This document shows positions 11,640-24,225 of a DNA stretch of 64,000 nt, in pieces. The notes beneath the pieces were generated by a model that did not search any database, was not told where the DNA came from, and was given only the letters and a program-made list of their open reading frames with translations. The stretch's first letter is position 1, and every line of letters starts with the position of its first letter. Made by a program: the position numbers and the translations under genes. The DNA is from Spirodela intermedia (Eukaryota > Streptophyta > Magnoliopsida > Alismatales > Araceae): contig LR746268.1 in assembly GCA_902729315.2 (NCBI GenBank), positions 775,001-839,000 of the forward strand. Reading direction: 5' to 3'.

Positions 11640-12423
11640 GAGGGAAGCTTGTCGAGACTGATTCCATGTCCGGCACGCAGCAGGAGGAGGTTCCCGTCTT
11701 CTTCTGAGAAGGGTCAGCCGTCGAGATCTCTGCCTGGTCGCCGCCGGTGAGGCTTCTCTCGGGGCGTCGGTCTATTTTCTCCTTCTTTCTCTTGCCGCTG
11801 GGAGTTTCGATTTCTGCCTGTTGTTATCTTCATGTGTCGTGCTCCGTTGCGGCCGTTGGTTTCGTTTTCGGTGGCTTTTGGATGAGGCGCCTGTATAACG
11901 TGCTTCGCCTGATTTTCGTTGTCGAGTCCCCGGATCCGTGGCGCTGGCCAACTCTGGTAAGATGTGGAGAGAAGTTTGTGGATCCTCCGTTTTCAAATTG
12001 GGGCGTAGGGGTGGGATCCTGTGAGTTGATATGCTTCTGACGGCGGCTAGTTAGGTGAGGATCCCCGGGTGCTCTGAAGATAGGGGGAATGAAAGACATG
12101 TTGACGTGACTGCATTGAGATAATGGGATCCATGGTGATTGAAAATGCTCTTTCTAGTTTCGCTTTCATTGAATGTTGATTGCTTCGCTGAAGTTTCGAA
12201 CTGCTGAAGGTGAAAATTTTCAGCTGTCTGACCTTTTCCTCATTTGATTGTTGGCTAGATAATATCTGAATTTTTTACTGTCTTTTTTTTTTTGATAATT
12301 GGTGCATTGTCCAAAAAAAAAAATTGGTAGAAACACGCTATTCTGAATTTGCGACCATCATTCTTTGTGTAGTGGCTTATCCCGCTTCTGATTCTGTGAG
12401 TATACCCCTAGATTGGGCATCAG
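11640..12423 (+). other. Likely 5' UTR and leader intron of PTEN2
   Basis: A GC-rich stretch with CGCCG|GTGAGG at about 11,746 looks like the end of a leader exon. The next good acceptor, GGCATCAG, ends at 12,423, directly before the ATG at 12,424. This gives a likely leader intron of about 0.68 kb. The transcription start is not visible from sequence alone. Confidence 0.45.
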
Positions 12424-15400
12424 ATGGACTCGGTACATAATGAACCATCGTCGTCGCCACCTCCTACCACAACGGAGATTCCTCAGTCAGCTTCTACTGG
12501 AAAAGACGGTTCTTCAGGGAATACACCTTCCATCCTCTCTGCTTCTGGTCTATCTTCATGGACCAGAAACCTAAGAATTTCTTCTTCAACCCAGGAAGAT
12601 TCTCAGCAGGGGAATAGTGTAAAATCAACATTTTCACGTTTCACCAGCGGATTTAACTTGCGTTCATCTCCAAAATCTCCTGTGACTGATGAAAGTTCTG
12701 AAGGCCAAGGTGCCTCAACAGCTGTACAGTCTGGTGTTTTTGGTTCACTTACAAAAGGGATAGTAGACTCTTCAAAGAGTGCTGTGAAAGCTGTGCAAGT
12801 TAAGGCTCGTCATATGGTATCCCAGAACAAAAGGAGATACCAGGTGATCTTCCCTTATTTTACTTGATTTTCAATTCTAGTCCCCTGTTTGTTTCTCTCG
12901 AGTAACAGTATGTAATCTTTTGTGACCTTTCACATTTCCAAAGTATCAGTCCAGGACGATGGATACGGATAAATATATTTTGGTATGAAACATCCAGACA
13001 GAGCTATAAACTGGAGGATATATACCAGCTGACTTTTAGTTTTTTCTGGTTTCTAAGTGGCATCTTATGTTTAAGTCGAACTACAAGTTTTTTTTTTTTA
13101 TTAGTTATTGAGGAGCTATATTAATGGCTTAGACAAGCACATCTAGAGAAGTGTACAATAAATCTAGCTTGTTGCGCAGGGACCAATTTGACTTGCTATT
13201 CTGTAGCTGAATGTCTGAATTGCCTTGGCGATTCTGACTCGTTGTAAATTTTCCGAAAAAGAACTTGTAGTTGATCTTAATGGATCATGGGTTTCAGTAA
13301 TTGACGTTGTTATAGTTTCTTAGAAAGCATACTCGATATCTCACTGAAAAAACGGATGCAAATGCGTTTGGATATTTCTTAGACGAATCAGGTCGAATTC
13401 ACAATCCTATCCTATGAGTCTATCATGAAAATAAACTAAAATACTTTTTTAGATAGATTGAAATAAATAATTTGTATGTTTTTAATAAATGATCGTGAGA
13501 TGCTGTAGCCATGCCAATAGTCTTGCCAATGAGCAAACTATTCTAGGCTTGCTTGGTCATCATTGCAAAAATATTGGACGGGAATCCCTAATGCTGGGAA
13601 TGATATTGCCTAAAAATTTTGCTGATTATCCCCGTGCATCAGGATCGGTATTATTCTGTGCATTGATCTGATCGCAATTAGGGAAACTGTGCAGCGTCAT
13701 AGATATCTGTCGTTTGCAAAATCTCAGGAGAGAGAACATCATGCGAATAGGTATACCAGAGTCTCTCCTTCCTACCCACACGGTGTGCACATTGAAAATG
13801 TTATTCGTAAAAAGTAGCCTGCCAATAATAGGTATAGAATCTCATACTTTTATGCCTCCATTTCTTGACCTTTTCTGTGTATAGAGAAAGAGATTTCCAT
13901 ATCTGATGTTTGCTGCCGACGTTTGAGATAATGCACACATTGGCTTCATGGATAAGTTTCCTTCGTTCCATTTCCATTGTCATCTATTTATTTCTGGCTT
14001 ACCTCATTGCAGCTAGACTCATAAGATCTTCAAGTTGTTGAATCCCGTTACCTCTGAGCTTCCTCCTGACCCCCATTCTTCTTGTTTCATGATTAAAAAC
14101 CTTGTGATAATAAGATGGTATTGTATTGCTCAGAAGATAAACTAGAACCAGAGCTGGAAACAACGCCCATTCCTTGGATAAATCTCCAAACCCGCTGCTA
14201 GCACATCCTTGGCTTGCAAAATACCTGTCCAGACCTTCGAGCCATGTCTATGCTCGGTCAATTTCCAAATTGCAACTCAGTTTTTGACTTGATGAAGTAT
14301 AAGTAAACTTACGGCCTATTTATTAGACATCATACTTTTATTGACTTCATTAGAGGCACATTTCGTGTTTAATTCATGTGCTTACAAACTAAATCAAAGT
14401 TCAGGTTGTTAATACCTATATTGTACCTACTTTGTTGCTTAATACAACAAACTATGGAGAGCAATGAAGGGAGAATGATAAAAGGACTGCATTCATCTAT
14501 CGAATGCCGTTAATGCCTTTTAACAATTTGACAGCCAATAATGATCTCAAAATTCAAAAAGATAAATGTAAAATATGTTTTATTTTCTTCTATGTTTATT
14601 GTAGTTTGTCACTATTCCCAGTTGGAGTATGCTACAATCTTCCTTGCGATGGTTACCTTATGAATCATAGATCTTGCATTCAAACTGGCCTTGGAGTCAA
14701 ATTGTGAAAAATGGAGTATATGGGTCTACTAACCCAAGTGCTTGCTAGATGATCTTAAACACCCTAAAATATAGGCAAAATTGTTCAGTAAATCGCACTA
14801 GGAAGCTTTTACATAATGCCACAATATTGGGCATACCACGATGCCATCCTTATGGATATTGACTAAGTTTTTCTCCCCCCTTCTTTACCATCACCACAGG
14901 AAGGTGGATTTGACCTGGACATGACATACATCACAGAGAATATCATTGCCATGGGGTTCCCTGCTGGTGATATGAGCTCTGGCTTTTTTGGATACGTTGA
15001 GGTGACTGATAGTAACGTATTATTCCACTGTCCGATGAATGAAATATCCATTTTTTTATTTATTAATTTTAATGCATGATGTCAGGGCTTCTATCGAAAC
15101 CATATGGAAGAAGTGATCAGGTTTTTTGAAAGTCACCACAAGGTATTATCTATTCTTTACATTCATTTTCTTTCTGTAGTGAAAATTATTAATTGTCTTT
15201 TTATTTCTTTTAGAGAAATATTTTCCTTAAATTTAATACATGTGCATCTAGAAAAAAAATATCATCTATTTTTTTAGTTAGGATTTCTTTTGAATAGGTT
15301 AGGTTTGTGAAAATAGGTTAGATCTGCGTGGTGATTGTTAGCTGATTTTATGGAAATATGTTATTGAAGTAGCTCGGTTCTTTATCTTTTTTTATGATTA

Positions 15401-18400
15401 TCTTTGCTGAAGTTGCAACTGAGTACATGGTGGTTTTTATTGATTTTGTACCATGTGTTGAGGCGTTAAATGCCTAGTGCAATGAGGCTCTCTCACTCTC
15501 TTGGATAGAGAAGTCACATTCAAGGATCAAAAGGTCCAGTTCTTTAGAAAATTTTGATGGATCGTGTGAGAAGTTTTTTCTCAAATTGAGATTTAGAAGC
15601 TCTATAGTTTTTCTTCGTTGTCTTGGATGACCTGCTCCTGTGTTTGAATATAGGCCTTTGATTGCTTACACATCTGAACTTGCTATCACATTTCCATATG
15701 TTTGAAGATTTTGCTCTCCAATATAGTAATCGAGCATATATTGTCTTTGAAGGTTTTTTGACTTCCAATAATTATGTATCGTGGATGATGAATTCTGGGA
15801 ATTTTTAGCTTAGGTACAGCCTTACTGTTTTGTTTCCATATCTTTTGCTTTTCTGTTGGTGATTTTTCAGTTCTACTAAAATATTCTATGTTTTTTCTTT
15901 TTGACTTTTCGTTCATGAGTTTTTTTAATATCATTTCATGAAAGAAAGAAGTGATGGAGCTTGGATTGCTACCATAATACCTCAAGATTGACAAAAATTT
16001 AAAATTCCTTCCCGAAACCTTGGGTTGCTGAGGAAGTATTTTACTAGGTTCTCTTAACTAATCATTCTGTCCTCAGGGAAAATACAAGGTGTACAATCTG
16101 TGCTCGGAAAGGCTGTATGATGCATCATTATTAGAGGGAAAGGTATGGTGCTACTTCTGGGCCTCTGAGATCTGTTCCCATTGTTTATATCTGCCCTTTG
16201 ACATTTTCTTGCTCATTGATTCTGAAGAAACATGAAAATACTGGCTCCTTCAACATTTTATTTTGCATTTGGCATTGCCTTTTATGACACAATGCTCTCC
16301 TTTAAGAAATATTAAAGAGTGGTTGGTTCAACTTTCCCCCCCTCTAACAAATACATATCAGTTTATCATTGAATAATTTATGTTCATTCATCTACGGAAT
16401 TGAGATATTTACAAACGCATGATTTGTACTCATAGCTTTCTTTATAGTTCAGGAATCTAATGTGAATGAATACAGAAAGCAGATATCGGAAACCCGATAT
16501 GTACAATGTCTCATTCCCTGACCTCAATTTTTTAAGGGCATGTAGTGATGCAGCCTAAAGTATAACTATATGGAAGAGTAGTGTCAGACCAGGTGACTGA
16601 GCAATTTAAGTTGATTTTTTGCTGACGTGGCTTTTACTTGAACTCTTTTCTTGTTTCTTGGGTTGTATTATTTTTCGCGGCTGTGTGCTGCAACAGTTGA
16701 TTGAAGTCTTTTTTTAACTTCTAAATTTTTTTTTACGCTCTATGCCTTACTCTACAATCAGACTAATCGGCCATCTAACTAACTGATGCTGGAAGTCTTG
16801 TCGTTGAAGTTATGATAGTCTCCAATATGTCGTGAATTCTGCAATTTTGTGATTCGCAAAAGTATTGGTCGATAATAAGGTTAACAGTCGGTCTGAATAT
16901 ATTTGAAATTTTTTGGGGATGTTTAATACTTCTCAACCTTAAAGAATAGCAATACTTCTGAATATAATGGTTGGTCGACTGGCCATGCTAGACTTTTTTT
17001 AGTATGTGCGTACTATGTATGCGCTTAATATTTAAAAGAGGAGGGGACGTTGATGCATATCTTCGATAAGCTCTCGAAAGTCCTTTTTACAATGTCTGCA
17101 TACACACCAAATTGTGAAGATAATGATAGAACCCTCCAATCCTCTCAAAATGAGATATTAATTCTTCCTCATTAGAAAAGGCCTCGGTCCACGTTCTCAC
17201 TCTATCAAATGTAATAACGATCACTCCCTCTACTCAGTAACTATGCCATTTAAATATCTGTCTGTTTTTCTCATTTCGAGTGGTCCATAAGGGCTCATGT
17301 AAGATACGCCGCTATACTTTGCGTATCTATTGTCTATGGTGACATGCCCGTAGTATCTCTATTATTCCTAGGGAGCGACTGTGGTAGATTGTTGATAGAG
17401 GCAGCACAGGTATTTGAATCTATAATTCATAATTGTAAATGGCAAATATTTTATTGGTTTCTCGTCATTTAATCTAGTACATCACGTCTGTTGTGACAAG
17501 AATCTCTGTAGAATCTTGGCATTTATTTTTCTCATGTTGCTCCAAAATTTTCTCTGCTGATATAAGAAGGAAAAGATTCAGAAATACGAAAGTAAGTACG
17601 AGGGCAAGATCATTAACAAAGACATCGAAAATATACTTCTCATTACTTTTGATTGGTGCAGACATACAAATGGTTCTTATCCTTTCGTTACCTCATATGT
17701 ACAGGTGGCATGTTTCCCATTTGATGATCATAATTGCCCTCCGCTGCAACTTGTGATATCATTTTGTCAAAGTGCGTACTCATGGTTAAAGGAGGACATT
17801 GAAAACGTTGTCGTGGTTCACTGCAAAGCCGGAATGGCCAGGACTGGGCTAATGATTTCTAGCCTTCTTCTGTATTTGAAGGTGGGAAGTTATGGGTGAA
17901 TTAATTCACTGGCTGTCATACCCTGTATCTGTTTCTTGAGGTTTTAGGGTTTGCACTTCATCTTTTTTGTTTTTTTGCAGTTTTTTCCAACTGCCGAAGA
18001 GTCTATGGACTACTACAACCAAAAAAGATGTTTGGACGCTAAAGGCCTTGTTCTTCCAAGTCAGATTGTCAGTCTACCTCCTGCTGTGTACTGTGTTTCA
18101 TTAGATTGAAATATTTATAGAAGATTTGACATACTTTGCATCTGATGTTTGTAGAGGTATGTCAAATACTTTGAGCGCGTTCTAACGTATTTCAATGGGG
18201 AAAATCCATCTGGCCGCAGGTACCTTCGGTATATACTGCTAAATATGTTCCAATCCAATCTCTGTTTTTTCCCAATCCAGCTTCTTCTTTTTTTGTCTGA
18301 CATTATATTTTCTGTCTAGATGCATGCTGAGGGGTTTTCGCCTTCATAGATGCCCTTACTGGGTCAGGCCTTCAATTACCGTTTCCAATCACAATGGTAT

Positions 18401-20213
18401 GGTTTTGGGCTTTTAGCATACATATTTGGTCTTCTCATCCGGCCTGTCGTCATCATCATCATCATCATCTCTGTTTTTTTTTTTTTTACTCTATTTATAG
18501 TTAAAGATGGCTCTAGTTGGTTAAAGGCAATCTTGGTGAGAGAACACTTTGAGAGTTTTTCTGGACTGGTCAAGAAAAATTGGAGTTATCTTCGATATTA
18601 TCTGAAATTATCTTTCGGATAATTTCCTCATCTCTAATCCGTTGCTATTTTTGTGAGCTATATAGGATGGAGCTCTTTTTCAGTCAGTTTGTAGGATATA
18701 AGTTATTCTACAGGTTTATGAGATGAGGATCATTTGGCAAGTTAGTATATTAAAGATCATTTGGGTACGCCTTTGGAATGTTATCCCACTTGACAAACGA
18801 AAAGGATGAGACTCCTTTGACTAGTGGTTTGACTTATTTGCATGACTTTGATCGTCAGACTCTCACATAAAATCAAATGGGCTGATGCCCACGAAGTTTA
18901 CTTTTGACCATGCATGCACATTATAAAAAAGTCGTCCTCGGTGACATCTGTAGTCCATTTTTTTCAGGAGTTCTGTTCTCAACGAAGAAGCATCCCAGGA
19001 CAAAGGGCCTAATGGTATGCTTCTCTCGCTGTTCTTTATTTTTCTATTTTTGGTATTTTACTTTGCTGACCAGCACATTTTATGTCTTCATTTTTTGCTA
19101 TTTTTTCTTATGTGCTTTCCCTCGTCTGACAACCGAAAGCCAATGAATTGGTTCGATCATCAGACCAGGGATCATAGATGTCTGAAGACTTTCTTTCCTG
19201 GAATGGAAACTATGATCTGGGTTGACTTTTACTGGTATATACGAATTATGGGAACTTTTTCCTAGAAAATTCCAAATAATACAAGAAAAGAATATCTCTC
19301 AGTCATAATCCGTGGTTATCCACCTGATTGATCTTTTATTATTCTCTAGTGAGTCCGTTGACTAAAATCCGGGTCTTTTTTCGTTAATTAAACTCGTTGA
19401 ATCCGTTGAAGCTTCCCCTGTTGATTATTTCTGCTATAATTTCTTACATGGTGCCTTGCTCTAATTATCAAAAACTCTTATGCTTCTTAGCCTGATGACT
19501 ATTTCTTACCTGGAATGGAAATTATGATGTGGGTTGACTTTTCCTGGCATATACGAATTATGGGAATTTTTTCCTAGAAAATTCCAACATAATTCAAGAA
19601 AAAAATGTCTCTCAGTCACAATCCGTGGTTATCCACCTGATTGATCTTCTATTATTTTCTAGTGAGTCCGTTGACTAAAATCCGGTTTTTTTTTTAATTA
19701 AACTCCTAGAATCAGTTGAAGCATCCCCTTTTGATTTATTTTTTTCATGTAATTTCTTACATGGGGGCTTGCTTTAATTATCAAAAACTCTTATGCTTCC
19801 TAGCCTGAAGACTTCTGGTTCAGTGCTCCAAAGAAAGGGGTCATGGTCTTCGCCTTGCCGGGGGAACCTGGTCTGACCGAGCTCACGGGGGACTTCAAGA
19901 TCCATTTCCATGATCGGCAAGGAGACTTTTACTGGTGCGTAGATTCCCTCACCCTATCATCGCCGATGAACTTTATTCATGATATATAATATAATACCGT
20001 CTGATATATTTATTTCCGTATTTTTTTTATGTTTTTGGTGTGGATTAATCACCAACACCAGTCCCTACCATCCTCCTTTTCTTTTCTTTTTATCAAATAA
20101 AATGGTTTTGTGAGTGGCCCGGCAATCTAAACAGGCTCATTTTAGCGATCTGAGAACGGGTTGGCTATGATTTTTACTAAAAGAGGTAACCTTGAAGAAA
20201 GTAACAGAAATAG

Positions 20214-20246
<33 letters not shown>

Positions 20247-21246
20247 GATTGGTGTGTAAAGAGGGCCCTATGGGCCTGTACGGACCGGGCCCGGGGTTCA
20301 AAAGCTTTGAATCATGGCCCATTTTCGGGTCTTGGCCCTGTAGAAGATTCCTGGACACTGATTTCATAATGAATTGCAAATCTCTAGCACCAAACTTTGC
20401 TATAATCCCTATTTTTTTGAAGCTATTTTTGGAAATCATGCGCTCATTGCCAACTACTTCCTGTGGTTTTGTGCTTCAGCTGGTTGAACACGACAATGAC
20501 CGAAAACAGGAAGATCTTGACCACGGCCGACCTCGATGGATTCGACAAGGTGGGCATCGAAAATTCTTCCTGAAGCAATTCATGGCCTATTTATCCCGCC
20601 AGTTTTGAATATTATATCTCTCCCCTGCAATGTCTGAATCATATTTCTGCAGCCATCTACGGTTTATTTTATTTCCTAATCTCAATCTCCACCTTACATT
20701 TCCATATAGCGGAAACTTCCATCTCCGGGGTTCCTAGTGGAGGTTGTGCTTGTTGACTATGATGGCTCGAACCCCTCCCAGCCCGCCAGCAGTGCTGCCA
20801 AGGAGGAAGGCGTTGGCTCTGCCTCTGCGGTGGCCGCTTCCGCCGCCACCTCTGCCGCCAGAGATCAGAAGCCAGCGGCGCTGGGTAAATCAGGCGGTGG
20901 CTCTGGGGGCAATGACAAAGACGATGTCTTCTCTGACAGTGAAGGCGAAGAGTCCGGGTCATCAAGAGCCCGGCATGCCCATGCGACGGCCAATTCAGGG
21001 CTTCTGCCGCCAGAATCCAAGCCTCTGCACCAGGAAGCTGAAGTTCCACCACAGAGCTCCGCCAAGGCTCCGGCAGGGAGTGAGGCCCCGAGGGCCGCCA
21101 TTGGGGAGCTGGGTGGCAGCAGCAAGGCAGGGGATCTCTCAGAGCCGACCCAATTGGGGTCAACAGGTGTGAGTGAATTCAAGGCGATCGCCGCTGATGC
21201 CTCTGTGTTCTCCTTCGGCGATGAGGATGACTATGAGAGTGAGTGA
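12424..21246 (+). CDS. PTEN2: PTEN-like phosphoinositide/dual-specificity phosphatase (PTEN2 class)
   Basis: Twelve exons (12424-12843, 14900-15001, 15086-15142, 16077-16142, 17705-17881, 17981-18067, 18155-18219, 18320-18396, 18968-19014, 19804-19934, 20480-20549, 20710-21246) splice to 611 residues with consistent phases, all GT-AG. The Ser/Thr/Pro-rich N-terminal 140 residues have no known fold. The phosphatase domain spans about 140-325; its P-loop reads HCKAGMARTG with catalytic Cys255 and Arg261, and a WPD-type region lies at 'FPFDDHNCPP'. A C2 domain follows ('RPSITVSNHN' to 'GFLVEVVLVDYDG'), then an acidic Ser-rich tail ending DDYESE. It would dephosphorylate 3-phosphoinositides at membranes. 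The long N- and C-terminal extensions fit plant PTEN2 rather than pollen PTEN1. The P-loop has Met-Ala where animal PTEN has Lys-Gly. Intron 9 carries a tandem duplication that includes an acceptor-like site; intron 1 may hold a LINE fragment. Confidence 0.93.
14030..14290 (-). mobile_element. Possible LINE-1 fragment in PTEN2 intron 1
   Basis: On the minus strand, about 14,290-14,150 reads 'SKVWTGILQAKDVLAAGL', resembling the segment after reverse transcriptase in plant L1 elements ('S..WRAI..AKD.L..GLRW'). The continuation is frameshifted and no RT catalytic motif is present. It could be chance similarity. Confidence 0.3.
19182..19806. repeat. 312-bp tandem duplication in PTEN2 intron 9
   Basis: Two adjacent copies of about 312 bp (about 19,182-19,494 and 19,495-19,806) share long near-identical stretches, for example GAATGGAAAYTATGATSTGG at 19,201 and 19,513, and CTCTTATGCTTC before AG at 19,490 and 19,803. 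The unit starts with a CTGAWGACT word that is also the first coding sequence of exon 10 (19,804). The duplication therefore appears to have copied the exon edge and its acceptor. Confidence 0.85.
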
Positions 21247-22040
21247 AGATGGTGGCAGCGCTGCTGCCGCCATGGATTAGCGGTGCAAAGTGATTACTTT
21301 GGACCATTTACAGGATGAGGATGAGGATGGGGGGAGGGGGTGATGAATTGGGTTTCATTGGGTTTACTGATGACAAATCTCTCTCTCTCTCTCTTTCTTC
21401 CTTTCTCTCTCTTTCACTCTTTCTCTCTCTCTTTTTCTCTCACTGTAAATCTGTTTGCTTGTGATTGGATTCTGTGGTGGCTTCTTGTACATAGGCAATC
21501 CCTCGGTTGTGGCCTTTGGATCGTAGGAATTTCTTGGACACCGGATCGACGGTTGTGATTGTTGGGTCCACGATCAGCGAATCAGGAGGATTGGCCACCG
21601 GTGATTATTGTGATTAACGGTTGTGATCAAGTGGGAGGAGTGGGAGTAGTCCACCTGGTGGGCGGTGGGTTCGACGGGCGGTTGCGATCGTCAGGATCGA
21701 CCATCTCCCTGGGGCCCACCAGATCAACGGGGTACAAATCATTGGAGTGAAGAGGAAAAACCGGTCAAACGGACTGTGGGACCCACAATCAGTTGAGAAT
21801 TTTGATCGGACGGTTAAAAAAGGATGCATCTCATGTTGGATATAGGGTCACGATAAGGGGTACTTATGACAGTTGACTGCTCTGCCAATGGGGACATTTT
21901 ACGAATAAATCCAAAATAGAGGGTACTATTTGGATACTTCATCATCCTCCCCTCCCTCCTTCCAACGCTTTTGTCGGAGTGAGGGAAAGAAAGAGAGAGA
22001 AACAAGAGAGAGAAAGAGGTGAGAGAGAGGCAGATGCTCC
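21247..22040. other. PTEN2 3' flank with GATC/ACGGTT repeat words
   Basis: It includes the 3' UTR, a (CT)n tract (21,380-21,440), then a GC-richer part at 21,540-21,830 where GATCG(A/G)ACGGTT, GGGTCCACGATCA, GGGCCCACCAGATCA and GGGACCCACAATCA words recur. Positions 21,940-22,040 are CCTCC- and GAGA-rich, directly upstream of the LC8 gene. No additional gene is visible. Confidence 0.5.
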
Positions 22041-22192
22041 CCACAGAGGGAAAGGCTCGATTCCGTCGCTACTGAAATCGGAGGAGTTCGATTAGTATCT
22101 CCATCGGTTGATCTCTGCTCGAGAAGGGCGATCGCCGGCGGTGGCATTTCCTCCGCCATTTTGGAAGTCGGCGCTTGCAAGGGAGGACGAAG

Positions 22193-23546
22193 ATGGAGGA
22201 GATGCAAGGGAAGATGGGGTTGGAGGAGGAGAGGGCAAAGTTGGAGCGCGCAGCGGACGAGTTGGAGCGGCGGAGCAGGTACCTAAGTGACCTCATCCAG
22301 CAGCAGAGGAGGAGCAGGGGGGACGGCAGGGCGGGGGAGGGAAAGGAGAGGATGGCTGCCGGAGAGGAGGTTCTGGTGGTGGTGAAGGAGCAGGGACCGA
22401 CGGAGGAGAAGCAGCGGAAGAGGATCGTCGACGGTGGTCGCGCAGGGAGCGTCGATCCGAAGGAGCAGCAGCATCCGAGTAATATTCGGGTTAGGGCCGC
22501 CGATATGCCCCTGGAGCTGCAGAGGCGCGCTTTCCGGTGCGCGCGGCAGGTGCTTGGGAGCATGCCCAAGCTCGACAGCAAGCGCCTCGCTCTTACCCTG
22601 AAGAAGGTAATCCCATTCGGCCTCAAGCTTCTGCTCTGCCTTACTTAGTTGGCCAGTTCCCGTGATCAACTTTGTCCTTGCTTCCAATTGACTCGCCTCC
22701 CGTTGAATCTGGAATGGATAAGTCACTGGGAGCTAGTTAATGTTCGCGATCATGTGTTGTCTGGTAAATGTTTTGAGGTCCTCCATCACTGGGAGCCGAT
22801 TGTGTTGCCTAATGAATCTCTGGAGAAATTTGACCTGGAAAAAAAAAGGATTCATGAGGTTTTTTAATTTCTCCTCGTTGCCCATGGAAATTTTAATTTT
22901 TTTTGATCGAATATCCAATTCAATGTCCTCTTCTTGACATCTCTGTAGCATTTCGCTTCCAAAAATTCATTCACTTCTGTAAAATGTTCATCCTTCAAAA
23001 AAAATTGTGCGAGGGAAAGAGGGGTGCTCTCATTGTGGCTGATGAACGTCATCAGATTCCATCTGCTTGTAGGATTGTCATTGTGCCTTTGTTTTTTCTA
23101 TGGTTATTGCCTAATCGGTTTATCCTTTAAACCTATGAAAGTTTGAAGTTGTTAGTATATGTGGTAGGCTATCGTTAGAGTTGAAAGCATGATTGATGCA
23201 GAAAAATAGGGTTCCCATTTGGCCTTGTGTTATCAAGAACCCACCCATCTAACAGAAGGGATTTAACTTATTTTCTAATATTCCTGGCTCTTTCTAAGAC
23301 GATAACATGGTTGACCTCAGTGTGTGAATAAGCTGTGATGTTGCTTGCTATTCTTCCCACAGTATCAAGTAGAGTTGAGACCGCACATCCTATGGGGAGA
23401 ATTTACCTTTGATATGTGCTTGATGAACGCCATTCTCATATATTTCTGTGTTTTTATCTGATGGGCCTATTTCAGGTTCTTTGTTTCACATTTTTTTTTT
23501 GACTTGTACAGTTTAGAACAAATAAGAGCGATTGAAGACATTTTAT

Positions 23547-23594
<48 letters not shown>

Positions 23595-24225
23595 CTCCCC
23601 TACCATCTCATGGAGATCCATTGAGCATTCAATGGATCTGAATGAGATGAGGGAGACTGAATCTCATGCGATGAATGTTTGGTCTATTATCCTTGGAATC
23701 TTCAGTTTCATGGTTTCATGGAGCGCATTCGCATGCTTCCCCCCCCCTCCACAATCACTATCACTATCACTATCCACCATCAGTTGACTTTAAGATGGGA
23801 ACTGTCTAGAAGGGAAGTACACCCAGTCTACCAGTTGAAAACCGTGAGTGATGGAACTCTCTAGTCTTCTCTTCAGTTCTTCGCAGCAGATGGAAAGATG
23901 TGCAGAATAATAGTAATCTTTGAATTCTAGCCTGGTTTATCCACCAGATCGATGACGAGGGGTGAAGCATTCCCTGAATTATCCATCCACCAAGAACACC
24001 CACCCCCTTCCTTCTTCTCCCTTCTCCCTTCTCCCCCACTGATGCTTGGTCTTCCCTCTTTTGTTCCAGGAGTTTGATTCCACCTACGGCCCCGCGTGGC
24101 ACTGCATCGTGGGCACAAGCTTCGGCTCCTACGTCACCCACTCGCTGGGCGGCTTCCTCTACTTCTCCGTCGATAAGGTTCACATCCTTCTCTTCAGGAC
24201 CGCCGTGGAGCCATTGGAGAAGTGA
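22193..24225 (+). CDS. LC8-type dynein light chain-like protein with N-terminal coiled extension
   Basis: Exons 22193-22606 and 24070-24225 encode 189 residues; the intron is 1,463 bp and phase 0. Residues about 97-189 are a full LC8 (DLC1/DYNLL) domain: 'RAADMPLELQRRAFRCARQV', then 'YGPAWHCIVGTSFGSYVTH' and 'FLYFSVDKVHILLFRTA', which form the dimer and peptide-binding beta strand. LC8 proteins are dimeric hubs that bind short peptides; flowering plants lack dynein heavy chains, so a scaffold role is likely. The first 95 residues are rich in Glu, Arg and Lys with heptad-like 'LERAADELERRSRYLSDLI', suggesting a coiled coil. The ATG at 22193 is the first in frame and follows a GAGA-rich leader. 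The intron holds a (CT)n tract at 23,551-23,590. Confidence 0.9.
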
